From: Linderina pennispora
Lineage: Eukaryota; Kickxellomycota; Kickxellomycetes; Kickxellales; Kickxellaceae
Length of the DNA stretch: 64,000 bases
Direction of reading: 5' to 3'
Assembly (NCBI RefSeq): GCF_002104995.1
Contig: NW_024468256.1
Span: forward strand, 826,001-890,000
Position numbers and translations under genes: made by a program. A model generated the notes under the pieces. The model was given only the letters and a program-made list of their open reading frames with translations. It did not search any database and was not told the origin of the DNA. Position 1 is the stretch's first letter; each line of letters opens with the position of its first letter. Below are positions 10,205-21,091 of the stretch, one piece after another.

Positions 10205-11129
10205 GTAAAGATGTCGTCACTACGAGCGGCTGCTCACGGTACAGCTTAAATACAGTCAGAATGGCTTAAAAATAGCAACCTCAATCAACTGGTTATACTG
10301 CACGTGGCTACGGCACAGAACCCCCCCCCAGAAGCCTGCTACTACAAATGTCGAGCAGAAGACGATAGATTCTGCCCAAGTAGATCTGTAACTGCTCTGG
10401 GGTAGCTAGATTTATGGCACCCGCAATGCGAGCTCGGCTAATTAGTATGGCTTAGACTGTCGATAATGTGGCAAGGAGTCTGCTGCGGGGCGATAGCAAC
10501 TGCCTGGCAGGTTAAAAAAACTATACTCTTGAGGGTTTGTTCTAGGGACTTGATCGACGCCGGCGTTACTGCTCTGGCTTGCCATTGCTGGCAGCAGCTG
10601 AGCGATTCTTTGCTTGCTTGCAGTCTGGGTGCCAGCAGAGCCATCGGAGGCACAATCGATAGCGAAATCTTGCAAGAGCCTTGCCTGTCCGACACAGCAG
10701 GAATATGCCCACAAAGAGAGCTCCATGCAACCCGTTTGTAGGTATTGTATAACGATGCTCATCGCGGAGGGTTGCAGAAAAAAGTGGGGGTTCATTCCGC
10801 TGTCCAGGGCAGGTGACTCTTGCGTAGTCAGACGTATTCATCGAGTAGTTGCCGATGCACATCACCGAGTCGAGCCCCGCATCGAGGCATGCCACTGCTG
10901 GCAACCATGACGATTAAATAACGGAATCTAGAGGAGGGGTTTGTAGGGAAGTCAGAATGCGTGGAGAGGGGTGAGGAGAAAATGGATAAATAACACAGGA
11001 AGGGAAACATTTATATCCAGGATGTATTGGCCAGCAAACCAATAGTTCTTTTTTTGAGCGCTCTTCATAAATCAATGAGACCAATTGCAGGCCGTGCAGA
11101 CAGCCTGCTATCACCCCTATCGACTTAAG
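10205..11129. other. Intergenic region upstream of the I78 gene
   Basis: No convincing gene. Several short open frames overlap on both strands but none has family-like sequence, a consistent start or support in another frame. It contains a C10-like run near 10321. Confidence 0.5.
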
Positions 11130-12030
11130 CCTATGGTTCTAAGTCTGAGTACTGAGGACATAGAAGTTGGGTAATTTGTCTACTACATTAGTGTATCTAT
11201 GAATTTACTACATCTATGAAATACAGGATAACTAAGATGAATGGTACTTTGATAGAAGGTTCTGGGTTCGATATTTCGATTGCTTTAAAGAGATTTATCT
11301 GTTACCTTATGATCTAAATCAATCAGCTATAAAAGAATATTATTTGTTAAGTTTACAGAGCAAGTCATATATATTTGCTATAAGGTTTAAGAGCTTATAT
11401 TTTCCAACCAACTAAAATGTTCAAGGGGATGGTCAGATATTTTAGGACTATAAAATCATATATAGGTAAAAGTCTAGCAGTCCTATGCTTATGATATAAG
11501 TATACCTCTATATAGGCCAAACCCTATTTATTATATATATTGGTACATACTACTAATACCTACAGTAGGCTGAATATACTGTTAGTTTATAGCTAATAGA
11601 GGTTATTCTTAGACTTATAAATTTTAGTAAATTACAATAAAGTTAGTAGTATATTAATTACTCATTTATAAAATAGTTCTTTAATATAAGATATATTTGG
11701 TGTATATATTTTAATTGATTTCTAAGATAATTGATTTATATCTATTTTACCTAAACTACTAATAGTATCTTAGAAAAATTCTAGTAAGTATGATTTCCTT
11801 ATAGTTGCTTAGCCATATCTATTAAGATAATAACTATTAATGCCCAAAGATAATTAAATATAAATGTATATAGTTTTTTCTTTCTAGTTGAAATTATATT
11901 TACTAAAATTTTTCTAAGATACAAATAGTAGTTTAGGTAAAATATTAATTCTACTAAGAGTGCCAGTAGTTACAGCATGCATAGGCGATAGATAAGCAGA
12001 TAAGTAACTCTGAATAACCTCCAATAGGAA
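11130..12030. other. Strongly AT-rich island
   Basis: About 900 bp that is far richer in A+T than all neighbouring sequence, with dense stop codons in every frame and TA-rich runs. It lies next to a tRNA gene. It holds the inverted-repeat element listed separately. It may be a decayed mobile element; no coding remnant is recognisable. Confidence 0.6.
11744..11943. mobile_element. MITE-like 200-bp element with 37-bp terminal inverted repeats
   Basis: The 37 bases at 11744-11780 (begins ATTTTACCTAAACTACT) are the reverse complement of 11907-11943 with about three mismatches. They enclose 126 bp of AT-rich, non-coding sequence. Long terminal inverted repeats around a short non-coding core fit a miniature inverted-repeat element or a large hairpin. 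I could not define a target-site duplication beyond a possible TA. Confidence 0.5.
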
Positions 12031-12178
12031 TATGGATGGTGCTGGAGGCGCCTGCTGGCCAACACCACCATCCTAAAAAGTAATAATGACTGATTCTTTC
12101 ACGATATATACTGTACATTTTGAAAATCTCCAAAACTTGTGTGACGATCGGTCCAGATGGATTGGGCACTTCGTGGAG

Positions 12179-12250
12179 GGTCTTTTAGTGTAGTGGTTTA
12201 TCACTGCGGGTTTTGATTCCGCCAACCCGAGTTCGAACCTCGGAAAGACC
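12179..12250 (+). tRNA. tRNA-Gln (anticodon UUG)
   Basis: A full cloverleaf: acceptor GGTCTTT pairs with AAAGACC (7 bp); D-arm GTGT...CAC; anticodon stem GCGGG/TCCGC (one G-U) with loop TTTTGAT, giving UUG at positions 34-36; T-arm CCGAG-TTCGAAC-CTCGG. B-box GTTCGAACC is present. No intron. A T5 run starts at 12251, the expected RNA polymerase III stop. Confidence 0.95.
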
Positions 12251-12690
12251 TTTTTGCAATTTCGTAGCTCTATTTTGCAATTAATTCTCTCTGCATGGAA
12301 GAAAGCAATCGTTTTAATTTTTTTTTTGGCGAGTAGCTTTAAATGGCCAAGGAAAGCTACCTTTTCTCTCTACCTCGACTCTAGCTTTCTCCTCTGCTTG
12401 TTTCAGTTTCAAGCGAAGTCTGCGTTTTAGTTCATGGCTCTTATCCCAGTGCAGCTCGTCATTAATGAGGTTTATTTACTGTTTCTATGGATGGCAGTCT
12501 TGATATGGGCCACGATCCTCAACTACGGGCTCTCCTTATCTGCCAAGCCCCGCTCCATGAGCGCTCTGTGATCGTTTGCTTCATTACTTCATGCTTGTTC
12601 TTATCTCACACTGTCACGGAGATGGTGAACTGTGAGGTGTCGGTTAACCGCATGGTATTAAAGTATTCAAAGGCGCAGCATTTAGCCAGA
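12251..12690. other. Gap between tRNA-Gln and the CDC16 stop
   Basis: Starts with the pol III T-run. The rest is the 3' flank of CDC16. No gene seen. Confidence 0.55.
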
Positions 12691-15600
12691 TCAGTCTACA
12701 GCCATATCGCTGTCGGTATCCTCTTCAATCTCCATTTCCTCGTCACTTTCATCAACTTCTGGCTCCAGTGACGCACGATTGGATGAAGGGTGGTAGCTGC
12801 TGGAGTACTGGTCTAACTCTATGGCTGGTAATTCCTCTCTAGAAATGGAGGCTTGGTGAGGAGAACTCGGATTTGATGGCTTGCTGCTTACATCCCGTTG
12901 ATATTTCAGCTCACCTGGGGTTCGAGGATGCTGGTCCATTTGGGCATGCTGTCCCTTGCTGAAATCCAACAGCCCACCTAGCAAAACCGTGCCTTGGATG
13001 TTTGTAGATAACTCCAGTGCCAGTGCCAGAAGATCAGTGGTGACTGGGTCACCAGGTCGCGAGGAGAGAATATCGTGGTACAAATCGATGGAGCGGTCGA
13101 GGTCGCGGCTGGCACTGACAGAGTCGCTTTGGTCGAGTAGGGATATTGCACGAGAGTGTAGGGTGAACGCAGTCGATAGTGTAATTTCGGGGTTGGATGG
13201 CATGCATTTTGCCGATGCGTCGAGGCACAGCAGTGCGGCATCAAGTCGATCCATGCGACGCAAAGCATTGCCCAGGTTGGCCATGGGCAGAGAATATGCA
13301 GCCTGAGCATCTGGCGCTCGTGACCAGCGCGTAGTGTGCTTCTGCGACGGAGCGAATGCCGATTGCAGCATATGTTGCTGGTTAGTGTTGATATGCAGAG
13401 CATGGAGTGCCATGGCAAAGAGCAGCTTTGCTGTACTAAATTCGCTGCGCGCGTAGTATAGGACACCAATATCGTTGAGCAGCTGTGGGTCAGTCATGGC
13501 TGATGCTGAGTGACTAATACGATTGGATTCGGACTGCTTATGGCTGGTGTTCTCGCACCAGGCTAGGATCTGGTCATCATGGATGGCGTCAACGACCGGC
13601 ATCCATAGAGAGAGACAGTCGCGGATGCAGAATCCACTCAGGCAGCGCATACTGGCATCAAAACATGACTCGGCCATGGTTAGGTCACCCATTTGTAGGT
13701 AAACACTGCCAAGGCTTGCCAGTGGTGCATGTGCAGCCCGACTGCCACGCTCTGGCAACTGCAGTACCCGTGCGCTTCTAAATGCCGCGTGCTTGCTAGG
13801 TGTCCCGTGTGACGACTTTGCTATCGATCCAGAGTCGCGGCCACCGCCGTGAACAACACCTTCGAATCCACACAGACCGACAGCTGTGTGCAGAGCACGT
13901 GTTGCCGATTCCCACTCTCCAGCAAGCACGAACGTATGGGCAAAAGCGGCCCATGCCGAAACACTGCGCGGTGAGACAAGGGTCGTTTTGGTAAGCCACC
14001 GGCGGGCTTCAGAGAGCGCATGCTCAGCTTCAGGTGTCAGCGGCTGACCACGACGCAGCGAGGTCCCACCATCGCTGTTAGATCCAGATATGCCCAGGCG
14101 AGCTGCGGACGTCAGAATCCCAAAGGACGTATGTGACTGCCCCCAGTCGGCTTGAGCAGAGGCTGGGGCTGTTAGAATCGATGCCGTCACCAAGTAGTAG
14201 CAACCGATCGCAAACCATGCCAAGGAGGCGCCGATGAACTCATCTTGGGTTGGGCTACCGATCGACTGGGCGCTGGTCGTTGAGAACGTATCCATTGTGG
14301 AGACAGACGTGTCATTGATAACTGGCGTCATATGCGATGGCCCCAGTGCGCATGGATATGTTGCCAGCACAGGTGGTCCTGGCCGTGTCCAAGTTGGTAG
14401 TCCCCACAGTCCTTTCCAAGCAGCAGCGGTAGCGGCAGAGGAAGACTGGGCCGCTGGCTGCATTGATCTACTAGCCCTTTGGGATGTGGCACTTCCGCCG
14501 CCATTCAGGCGTGAGGGGGTTTCGGGAATAAGTAGACCACGGGCGCCTGACCGGATGCGACTGACGCCAGACGCGGATGCGCCAATCGAGTGCCTGATAT
14601 TGGATGCAGAGCAAGTTGACCTGGGGGTCGACATCACCGAGCCACTGCTACCGGGGATCCCTGCCATGCCCCCTGCAAACAAGTCATTGGCAGTGTCGGC
14701 TGGCTCAATATCAATTCGCTTGATCGACGAGATGCCGAATTCCTCAGCCAGCTCGTGCGCGATCCGGAACAGCGCGTCTCTGGCGTGTAGTACTGTGAGT
14801 GCACTGATGTGGATTGCGGTTGTGCCGGGGTCCGGGATACGGCGAATCTCCAAAACACGCACGGTGTACGTGAGACAGTCGCGAGCACGGCCGAGTGACA
14901 GCAGTCGTGACGCCTGGATTGCCAGCAGACTAGGATCTTGCACTAGACATGGGTAGCTCTTTAACAAGCTGGCTGTTGCCTGGACTGTCTGCTCATTCGT
15001 AGCATATGTAGTCATGGTTGCCAGACAGTACTGCTTAAAGAACTGCCCAACTCCCTCAGATCCAGCACAATGCGAGGTCCAATCTAGGCTCGCAATCAAG
15101 CTAAGCTCTTCCTTGCATGTCAGCAAACCGTGCTCTCTCAGCCCTGACCAGGCCTCCCAGCACCGCGCATCAGCCTTGACCGCCTCAATCCATAGTCGCT
15201 TGACCAAGGCACTTAGTGGGCTAACGTTTTCTCCCGCAGCTCCGCCGATACCACCAGGTTGTGACGCGGGACCTGGATCGGGGGTTTCGGCTACCGATCT
15301 TAAAGTGCTTCGACGGTGCATAGTCGACAGACTCCTGGTATTGTCAGGGTGACGAGTGGCCAGTTCTTTGATGCTAGGGAGGTCCTCAGTACCACCTGCA
15401 TTGCTTAGCTGGATTACTGCCGCGCCTTGCATGTACAGCACCAAGGCACGCGGATTCAGTGGATGCTCGTTTGCTGTATTTAAGCAGCTACTGCCAAGGT
15501 TGTATGCAGGCGCATTTGTAGGGCCAGTCTTGACTGCACTGTCATACAGCGAAGATGTGAGTGAGGACACTGGCTTCGCTGACCTTGACGTGGTTGGCGT

Positions 15601-15978
15601 TTCACCTTGAGCACCTGGGAATTTTGTAGAGTGTGTGCCAATACCAGGGCCTGCTAGTCCAGTGGTCAGTTCAGCTGCTGCTTTGCCGAGCAAGTCCAGT
15701 GCATCCTCAGCTCTGCCCAGCCGTAGCGCAACAATTGACGCCAAATATTGTCCTGGGGCAGTGTTGCAGATTCGCCTGGCGTACTGTTGGTGGTTAAGCC
15801 ATTCCTCTGCCTGCCGGTATTGGCCATTCGTCACTAGCGCGTCGACTAGCCAGAGCACGTCTTCTGTGTCGCCAGTCAGCAAAGTCACCTTTTCGGCCCA
15901 CACCAGCGCCGAGCTCCACGCCATGCCCTGAGCGCAGGACCGCCGCAATGACCGCAAATGCGCGACAATTTCAGACAT
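12691..15978 (-). CDS. CDC16: Anaphase-promoting complex TPR subunit Cdc16/APC6
   Basis: 1095 residues in one intact frame. The N-terminus (AWSSALVWAEKVTLLTGDTEDVLWLVDAL, then GQYRQAEEWL) matches the Cdc16/APC6 start. Later TPR units include LAWFAIGCYYLVTAS, SEARRWLTKTTLVSPRSVSAWAAFAHTFVLAGEWESA, GSVYLQMGDLTMAESCFDAS and LNDIGVLYYARSEFSTAKLLFAMAL. Ser/Thr/Gly-rich low-complexity inserts (around 105-260 and 420-570) make it longer than yeast Cdc16. The C-terminus is very acidic. Cdc16 dimerises in the TPR arm of the APC/C ubiquitin ligase that drives mitotic exit. No introns are evident. Confidence 0.88.
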   Translation of the reverse strand: MSEIVAHLRSLRRSCAQGMAWSSALVWAEKVTLLTGDTEDVLWLVDALVTNGQYRQAEEWLNHQQYARRICNTAPGQYLASIVALRLGRAEDALDLLGKAAAELTTGLAGPGIGTHSTKFPGAQGETPTTSRSAKPVSSLTSSLYDSAVKTGPTNAPAYNLGSSCLNTANEHPLNPRALVLYMQGAAVIQLSNAGGTEDLPSIKELATRHPDNTRSLSTMHRRSTLRSVAETPDPGPASQPGGIGGAAGENVSPLSALVKRLWIEAVKADARCWEAWSGLREHGLLTCKEELSLIASLDWTSHCAGSEGVGQFFKQYCLATMTTYATNEQTVQATASLLKSYPCLVQDPSLLAIQASRLLSLGRARDCLTYTVRVLEIRRIPDPGTTAIHISALTVLHARDALFRIAHELAEEFGISSIKRIDIEPADTANDLFAGGMAGIPGSSGSVMSTPRSTCSASNIRHSIGASASGVSRIRSGARGLLIPETPSRLNGGGSATSQRASRSMQPAAQSSSAATAAAWKGLWGLPTWTRPGPPVLATYPCALGPSHMTPVINDTSVSTMDTFSTTSAQSIGSPTQDEFIGASLAWFAIGCYYLVTASILTAPASAQADWGQSHTSFGILTSAARLGISGSNSDGGTSLRRGQPLTPEAEHALSEARRWLTKTTLVSPRSVSAWAAFAHTFVLAGEWESATRALHTAVGLCGFEGVVHGGGRDSGSIAKSSHGTPSKHAAFRSARVLQLPERGSRAAHAPLASLGSVYLQMGDLTMAESCFDASMRCLSGFCIRDCLSLWMPVVDAIHDDQILAWCENTSHKQSESNRISHSASAMTDPQLLNDIGVLYYARSEFSTAKLLFAMALHALHINTNQQHMLQSAFAPSQKHTTRWSRAPDAQAAYSLPMANLGNALRRMDRLDAALLCLDASAKCMPSNPEITLSTAFTLHSRAISLLDQSDSVSASRDLDRSIDLYHDILSSRPGDPVTTDLLALALELSTNIQGTVLLGGLLDFSKGQHAQMDQHPRTPGELKYQRDVSSKPSNPSSPHQASISREELPAIELDQYSSSYHPSSNRASLEPEVDESDEEMEIEEDTDSDMAVD

Positions 15979-16485
15979 GCGAAAGAACAGGTATAGTGTA
16001 AGAGATATTCAAGACAGATGCAGTCGTAGAAGAGAAGGAGCTGAGCGACGAGGTTCGAACGCTCAGATCAGCGTGTTGGCGTCCCTGACCCTTGATCAAT
16101 TACCAGGCACAACAGCGTGATCAGGGGCAACCTCCTGTCCTGGCATGTCAGTCGACTCGGAGCGGCCAGGCCCACCAGCAAACGAAGAGCCTCTTACCTG
16201 CTGCACTAAAGCCAAGCTTGTCCCGGCACATGGGCATAGACAGCTGTGCTAATATATCACTACGGCTGATAGCCACCAAAGGTGTGATCACAGGTGTATG
16301 TGGTGGCTGCGGCTGGTGAGGTATATATTCGTGGCGCTGGAGCGCTCGGTCCTACTCAGTTCCGTTTTTCATTACGAGTAATGCCTGTTTCTGGCCATAT
16401 ATCTCAGACATCTAAAGGCACATCACTTCTCACTCAGTACGAGGCATAATAATGTTAATTGCACGGGTGCTATGGCCTGCTGGTG
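15979..16485. other. Intergenic region between CDC16 and the PNK gene
   Basis: Upstream region of CDC16 and 3' flank of the polynucleotide kinase gene. A GGTTCGAAC string at 16051 resembles a tRNA B-box but no cloverleaf can be folded round it. Nothing else seen. Confidence 0.55.
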
Positions 16486-17883
16486 CTAATAGAACTGGTG
16501 CCAGAGCTCGTGGTCTTTGGCAGAGTCGAACTTGGGAATGAACGGATAGTGAATGATTTCAGACAGGCCTTCCTTTGCATCTGGCAGAGCCAGCCGCTTG
16601 AAAAACATGTTGTAGGCGACATCGGGTACCTTGTCTAGCCTGGCTGGGAGATCCCCCAGGCTTTGGCCGGGTTCAGTCGCATGCAGAAATCTCGACTGCG
16701 GCAGGTTAGCACGATAGCTGTTGTTGTGAAGAGCCAGCTCGCGGCCTTTGTAGTCGAACAGGATGCATATGCAGTCAGCACCCACTTTCTTCCCAGCGTC
16801 GATATATGCCTTGCGGGCGGCAGGATCGGGGTTGGTGTTGTCAATTACAACAGGTGTGCCCTTGAACAGGGCGGATGATGCAGTGGCCAGACATTTGCGC
16901 GGAGTCTTGAGCGTGTCCATGCTGATGTGTTCGAAACCAAGGGGTACCAGGTGCTTTGCCGCAAACGTGGACTTGCCGCTGGCTGGCGGTCCGACCAGCA
17001 ATACAAGAAGGCGGTTGTCCTTGTCGGCCTTGGCGGCTCTGGTGGCGAGTTTGGATACCAGCTCCTTGTGCGCGTCGCCTGCTGAATCCATACCCTTGGG
17101 ATGGAAGCGGCCAATGGCCCAGTCCTGCGGCGTGGGCAGCGGGAACGGCGCGTCCTTGGACAGGATGTCCTTGGTAAACACCTCCTCAGGCACATAGAAG
17201 GGTACGTTGAGGTTCAGAGCAAAGGCCAAGTCAGAGTCGCTAAAGTCCGGCTTAGCCTTGCCCTTTCCCGGCCGACCAGCAGCATCGCCGACGTAGCAGC
17301 TCAGCGACCGGTCTACAGCAACACCGGCATTGTCGAGCTCGGCTGCGATCCACATGCCAGGGCTCGGTTTCCTCAGATAGTCCTTGGCGGTGGCAGCCAG
17401 GATGGTGAATGGCACGTCGAGCTGCTTGGCGATCTGCGAGATCTTGTCACGAAACTCGACAGCCTTCTTAGTCAGCGCTGTCGAGCCCTTGTTGGGCTTG
17501 AGGCCGTTCTGGTTCGATATAATCACAATCTTGTAGCCCTGCTTGTGGACATTGCGCAGCAGCTCTGGCACCTTGGGGTGGTGAAAACGCCAGTCGCTGG
17601 CGTTCTTTGGGAAGCGGTGGGTACCGTTGACCTCAATGAGCGTGCTGTCCAGGTCGAAGGCAGCGAATTTTGAGGAGGGGGTGGGCGCCATGTATGTTCC
17701 GATCCATGTCCCGCGCAGGTCCCGCCACCGCACTTTGTGTGTGGGCACATCGACAGCTGAGGCATCGTCGGGCCTGTGCTTTTTTGCTTGGCCGAAATAG
17801 TCGAACGTCTTTCGTCCCGAGTTTGTAGCGCCTGTGGTGGCAGGGGCGGCAGCGGGCCGCTTGGCCTTGGTTCTGGTAGCCAT
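16486..17883 (-). CDS. pnk1: Bifunctional polynucleotide 3'-phosphatase/5'-kinase (PNKP)
   Basis: 465 residues from the ATG at 17881-17883 (MATRTKAKR, NLS-like). The open frame extends 24 residues upstream with a hydrophobic stretch that I judge to be untranslated. The phosphatase half shows the HAD motif FDLDSTL near residue 75 and IISNQNG near 125, with RKPSPGMW near 170. The kinase half has a Walker A, VGPPASGKST, near 300, and IDNTNPD near 350. The protein repairs DNA break ends by removing 3' phosphate and adding 5' phosphate. Fungi with both activities (as S. pombe Pnk1) keep this order and lack the FHA domain of the human enzyme. A Gln-rich PIP-like segment (KTFDYFG) lies near the N-terminus. 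It diverges from SDH1 over a 508-bp shared upstream region. Confidence 0.9.
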   Translation of the reverse strand: MATRTKAKRPAAAPATTGATNSGRKTFDYFGQAKKHRPDDASAVDVPTHKVRWRDLRGTWIGTYMAPTPSSKFAAFDLDSTLIEVNGTHRFPKNASDWRFHHPKVPELLRNVHKQGYKIVIISNQNGLKPNKGSTALTKKAVEFRDKISQIAKQLDVPFTILAATAKDYLRKPSPGMWIAAELDNAGVAVDRSLSCYVGDAAGRPGKGKAKPDFSDSDLAFALNLNVPFYVPEEVFTKDILSKDAPFPLPTPQDWAIGRFHPKGMDSAGDAHKELVSKLATRAAKADKDNRLLVLLVGPPASGKSTFAAKHLVPLGFEHISMDTLKTPRKCLATASSALFKGTPVVIDNTNPDPAARKAYIDAGKKVGADCICILFDYKGRELALHNNSYRANLPQSRFLHATEPGQSLGDLPARLDKVPDVAYNMFFKRLALPDAKEGLSEIIHYPFIPKFDSAKDHELWHQFY

Positions 17884-18391
17884 TCGAGCGAGGGTCATGA
17901 GGGAAGAGACAAGACCAAGTATGTAGAAGACGATAAACGTAAAGGCAGCGGACATGGCGCAGCAAGAGGGGCGGCGTATGATACATCAGCCAGCGATCCA
18001 GCGCGCAAAATATGGTTGTGCAGCAATAAAACCCGATTCCAGGCAATGGTTTGCGCTAGGAACCGGCCGGAATGAGCCAGTCCCGCAGGAGTGACTCGGG
18101 TCGGGCGAAGATAAAAGGAAAATCTCTCTCCCGACTCTGGCGTAAACAAGGAGATTTTTCGTCGTTTGAGGCAATAAGGAAAAAGCAGCCCTCGCCAGGA
18201 GCTCGAGCCAGCGTAATCTTATCTCTTCGGAAAATAAAACGAAGCCCCTACCCGGCCTGCTTGGTATTTTTCGGAAGCCGTCCTCTTCTTTTTCTTCCTC
18301 TCCTCCTTTATCTCCACAAGCGTTTTATTATATTCCTTTTTGCAGGGCTTCTGCTTCATCAAAAACCTCAAGTATTTCTCTCTATACAAGG
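17884..18391. promoter_or_regulatory. Divergent upstream region of pnk1 and SDH1
   Basis: The start codons of the two divergent genes are 508 bp apart. The SDH1-proximal half has long pyrimidine tracts (18281-18310), common in fungal promoters of strongly expressed genes. No specific operator identified. Confidence 0.5.
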
Positions 18392-20562
18392 ATGCTGAGC
18401 TCTCGACTTTCTACCTTGCAGCAGCACACCGCGAAGGCTCTGGTAAGTATTCCGCTCCCTTTCGAGATTTCGAAATTGAGAGCAGAATCGTAAAGCCTGA
18501 CCTGGCGTGTGGCTATCTAAAAGCACGTCATGGTTCCGGAGAAAATCAACAAAAGAAATTCTCCTTTGGCCGAAAGGACTGCTGCGTTGTCCGATTTCAC
18601 GCCTCTGCCGGTGTCTGGCTCGTGCACATGCATCTACATGAGGCGCTGACTCTAATCAGCCTGGTTGGTATTTAGGTTCAAGGTACCCGCCAGTTCCACG
18701 CTTCGCGCACGGCGGGACGCGTGTTTGGCACGCAGCCCCTGCGCGGCAAGGAGGCGACGAACACATTCTCGCCCAAGTACGAGGTGATTGACCACACGTA
18801 CGACGCGGTTGTGCTGGGAGCCGGTGGTGCTGGCCTGCGGGCGGTGATGGGTCTGGCCGAGGCCGGATTCAAGACTGCGTGTGTGACCAAGCTGTTCCCG
18901 ACGCGCTCGCACACAGTGGCAGCGCAGGGCGGTATTAACGCGGCGCTGGGCAACATGACCAAGGACGACTGGCGCTGGCACATGTACGACACGGTCAAGG
19001 GCAGTGACTGGCTGGGCGACCAGGACGCGATCCACTACATGTGTCGCGAGGCACCGAAGGCGGTGATTGAGCTGGAGCACATGGGTCTGCCGTTCTCGCG
19101 TACGCCTGAGGGCACGATCTACCAGCGGCCGTTCGGCGGGCAGTCGCTCGAGTACGGCAAGGGCGGACAGGCGCGGCGCACGTGCTGCGCAGCGGACCGC
19201 ACCGGGCATGCGATGCTGCACACAATGTACGGTAACTCGCTCAAGTACGATGCGACGTTCTTTGTCGAGTACTTTGGACTGGATCTGCTGATGGAGGACG
19301 GAGTGTGCCGCGGAGTGCTGGCGCTGAACCAGGAGGACGGTACGCTGCACCGCATCCGTGCGCACAACACGGTCATTGCCACCGGAGGCTACGGCCGTGC
19401 GTACTTCTCGGCCACGTCGGCGCACACCTGCACTGGTGACGGCATGGCGATGGTGTCGCGTGCTGGTCTGCCGCTGCAGGACCTGGAGTTTGTGCAGTTC
19501 CACCCGACCGGCATCTACGGGTCTGGGTGCCTGATGACGGAAGGCTGCCGCGGTGAAGGCGGCTACCTGGTCAACTCTGAGGGCGAGCGGTTCATGGAGC
19601 GCTACGCGCCGACGGCTAAGGATCTTGCATCGCGTGATGTTGTGTCGCGGTCGATGACGATGGAGATCCGCGAGGGCCGCGGTGTTGGCCCCGAGAAGGA
19701 CCACATCTACCTGCAGCTGCACCACCTGCCGCCTGATGTGCTGGCGGAGCGGCTTCCGGGCATCTCCGAGACGGCCGGTATCTTTGCGGGAGTCGACGTA
19801 ACCAAGGAGCCGATCCCGGTGCTGCCCACCGTGCACTACAACATGGGCGGTATTCCGACGCGCTACACAGGTGAGGTTGTGCGCCTGGCGGCGGACGGCT
19901 CGGACGAGGTTGTGCCTGGGCTGTACGCGGCGGGTGAGGCGGCGTCGGTGTCGGTTCATGGGGCGAACCGCCTGGGAGCCAACTCGCTGCTGGACCTGGT
20001 TGTGTTTGGCCGTGCGGTGTCGCACGACATTGCATCCAAGTTTGAGCGCAATGTGCCGCACAAGGACATGGATGCGTCGGTCACGCACCAGTCGATCAAG
20101 GACCTCGACTACGCGCGGACTGCGGACGGCGAGCACACGACGGCGGAGGTGCGTCTGAAGATGCAGAAGACGATGCAGAACCATGCGGCGGTGTTCCGCA
20201 CGCAGGACGTCATGGAGGAGGGTGTGGAGAAGATGACTGAGGTGTCGCAGCTGTACAACAAGGTGCGTGTGTCTGATCGGTCGCTGATCTGGAACTCGGA
20301 TCTGATCGAGACGCTTGAGCTGCGCAATCTGCTGACGTGCGCGACGCAGACCATCAACTCGGCGGTGGCGCGCAAGGAGTCGCGTGGTGCGCATGCGCGC
20401 GAGGACTTCCCTGAGCGCGACGACAAGGAGTGGATGAAGCACACGCTGTCGTACCAGACGGAAGTGGACCGCCCGGTCGAGCTCAAGTACCGTGGGGTGA
20501 TGGCCAACACTCTGGATGAGAACGAGTGCAAGGCAGTGCCGCCATTCAAGCGTGTTTACTAG
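18392..20562 (+). CDS. SDH1: Succinate dehydrogenase flavoprotein subunit
   Basis: Two exons: 18392-18442 and 18676-20562, joined across a 233-bp GT-AG intron (gtaagt...ttag) in phase 0, giving 645 residues. Exon 1 is a mitochondrial presequence ([17 protein letters not shown]). The mature part has the FAD-binding GAGGAG near 65-70, the flavin-linked His96 in [10 protein letters not shown], the substrate-side HPTGIYGSG block and ends in the conserved PFKRVY. It oxidises succinate to fumarate in complex II at the inner mitochondrial membrane. Third codon positions are extremely GC-rich, which creates a long antisense open frame that is not a gene. Confidence 0.96.
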
Positions 20563-20680
20563 AAACCAGACTCCAGCCTTTCTTTCGAATATGTCAAGCT
20601 ACAACAAAAAAAAATCGCAAACAGCATTTCATGGCAGATGGATGGGGATTGGGATGGTATTGTTTGAAGAGGGAGAGGTG

Positions 20681-21091
20681 TTAGTTTGAGCCGCCGCGCA
20701 GGGCCAGTACCAGGTGCAGCACGGAGCCGCCCTCGATCTTATAGAACTCGGCGGTGTTCGGGTCGTCCATCTGCTTGCCGCCGAAAATCAGGCGCTGCTG
20801 GGGAGGGGGAATGCCCTCCTTCTCCTCGACACGCTCCTTGATCTGCAAGACGGTCGACGTCTTCTCAATATCAATCTCAATCTACGCGGAAAGGAGGCGG
20901 GTTGCTGTCAGTGCAGGAACGAGGAAGGGAGCAGGTGGACGTGTGCTGTTTGTCGCTTACCTCCTTGCCGGTGAGAGTCTATGAGGGCGGGTGTGGGGCA
21001 GTTAGTTTTGGTGAATGCGTGGTGGCTGCGGTGTGTGGGGGGCGCAGATTGGAATGCGCGAGTGGAATAGTACCTTGACCTTGATGTTCAT
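20681..21091 (-). CDS. RUB1: NEDD8/Rub1 ubiquitin-like modifier, three exons
   Basis: Exons (minus strand): 21091-21074 (MNIKVK), 20978-20961 (TLTGKE), 20881-20681. All junctions are GT-AG and in phase 0, giving 78 residues. The joined protein is NEDD8-like throughout: [51 protein letters not shown]. Gly75-Gly76 are followed by a two-residue tail (SN), so processing is required before conjugation to cullins. The exons are too small to show as a standard open frame. Two 18-nt microexons in a row are notable. It shares a short upstream region with Emw1 (divergent). Confidence 0.93.

Noticed and set aside
10438-10910. Overlapping short open frames on both strands
   Set aside because: No signal, domain or start context; they lie in non-conserved intergenic DNA.
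16040-16075. tRNA-like B-box GGTTCGAAC
   Set aside because: No pairing T-stem or acceptor stem can be formed.
18652-20442. 596-codon open frame on the minus strand across SDH1
   Set aside because: Arg/His-rich translation with no family features; it mirrors the GC-rich third positions of SDH1.
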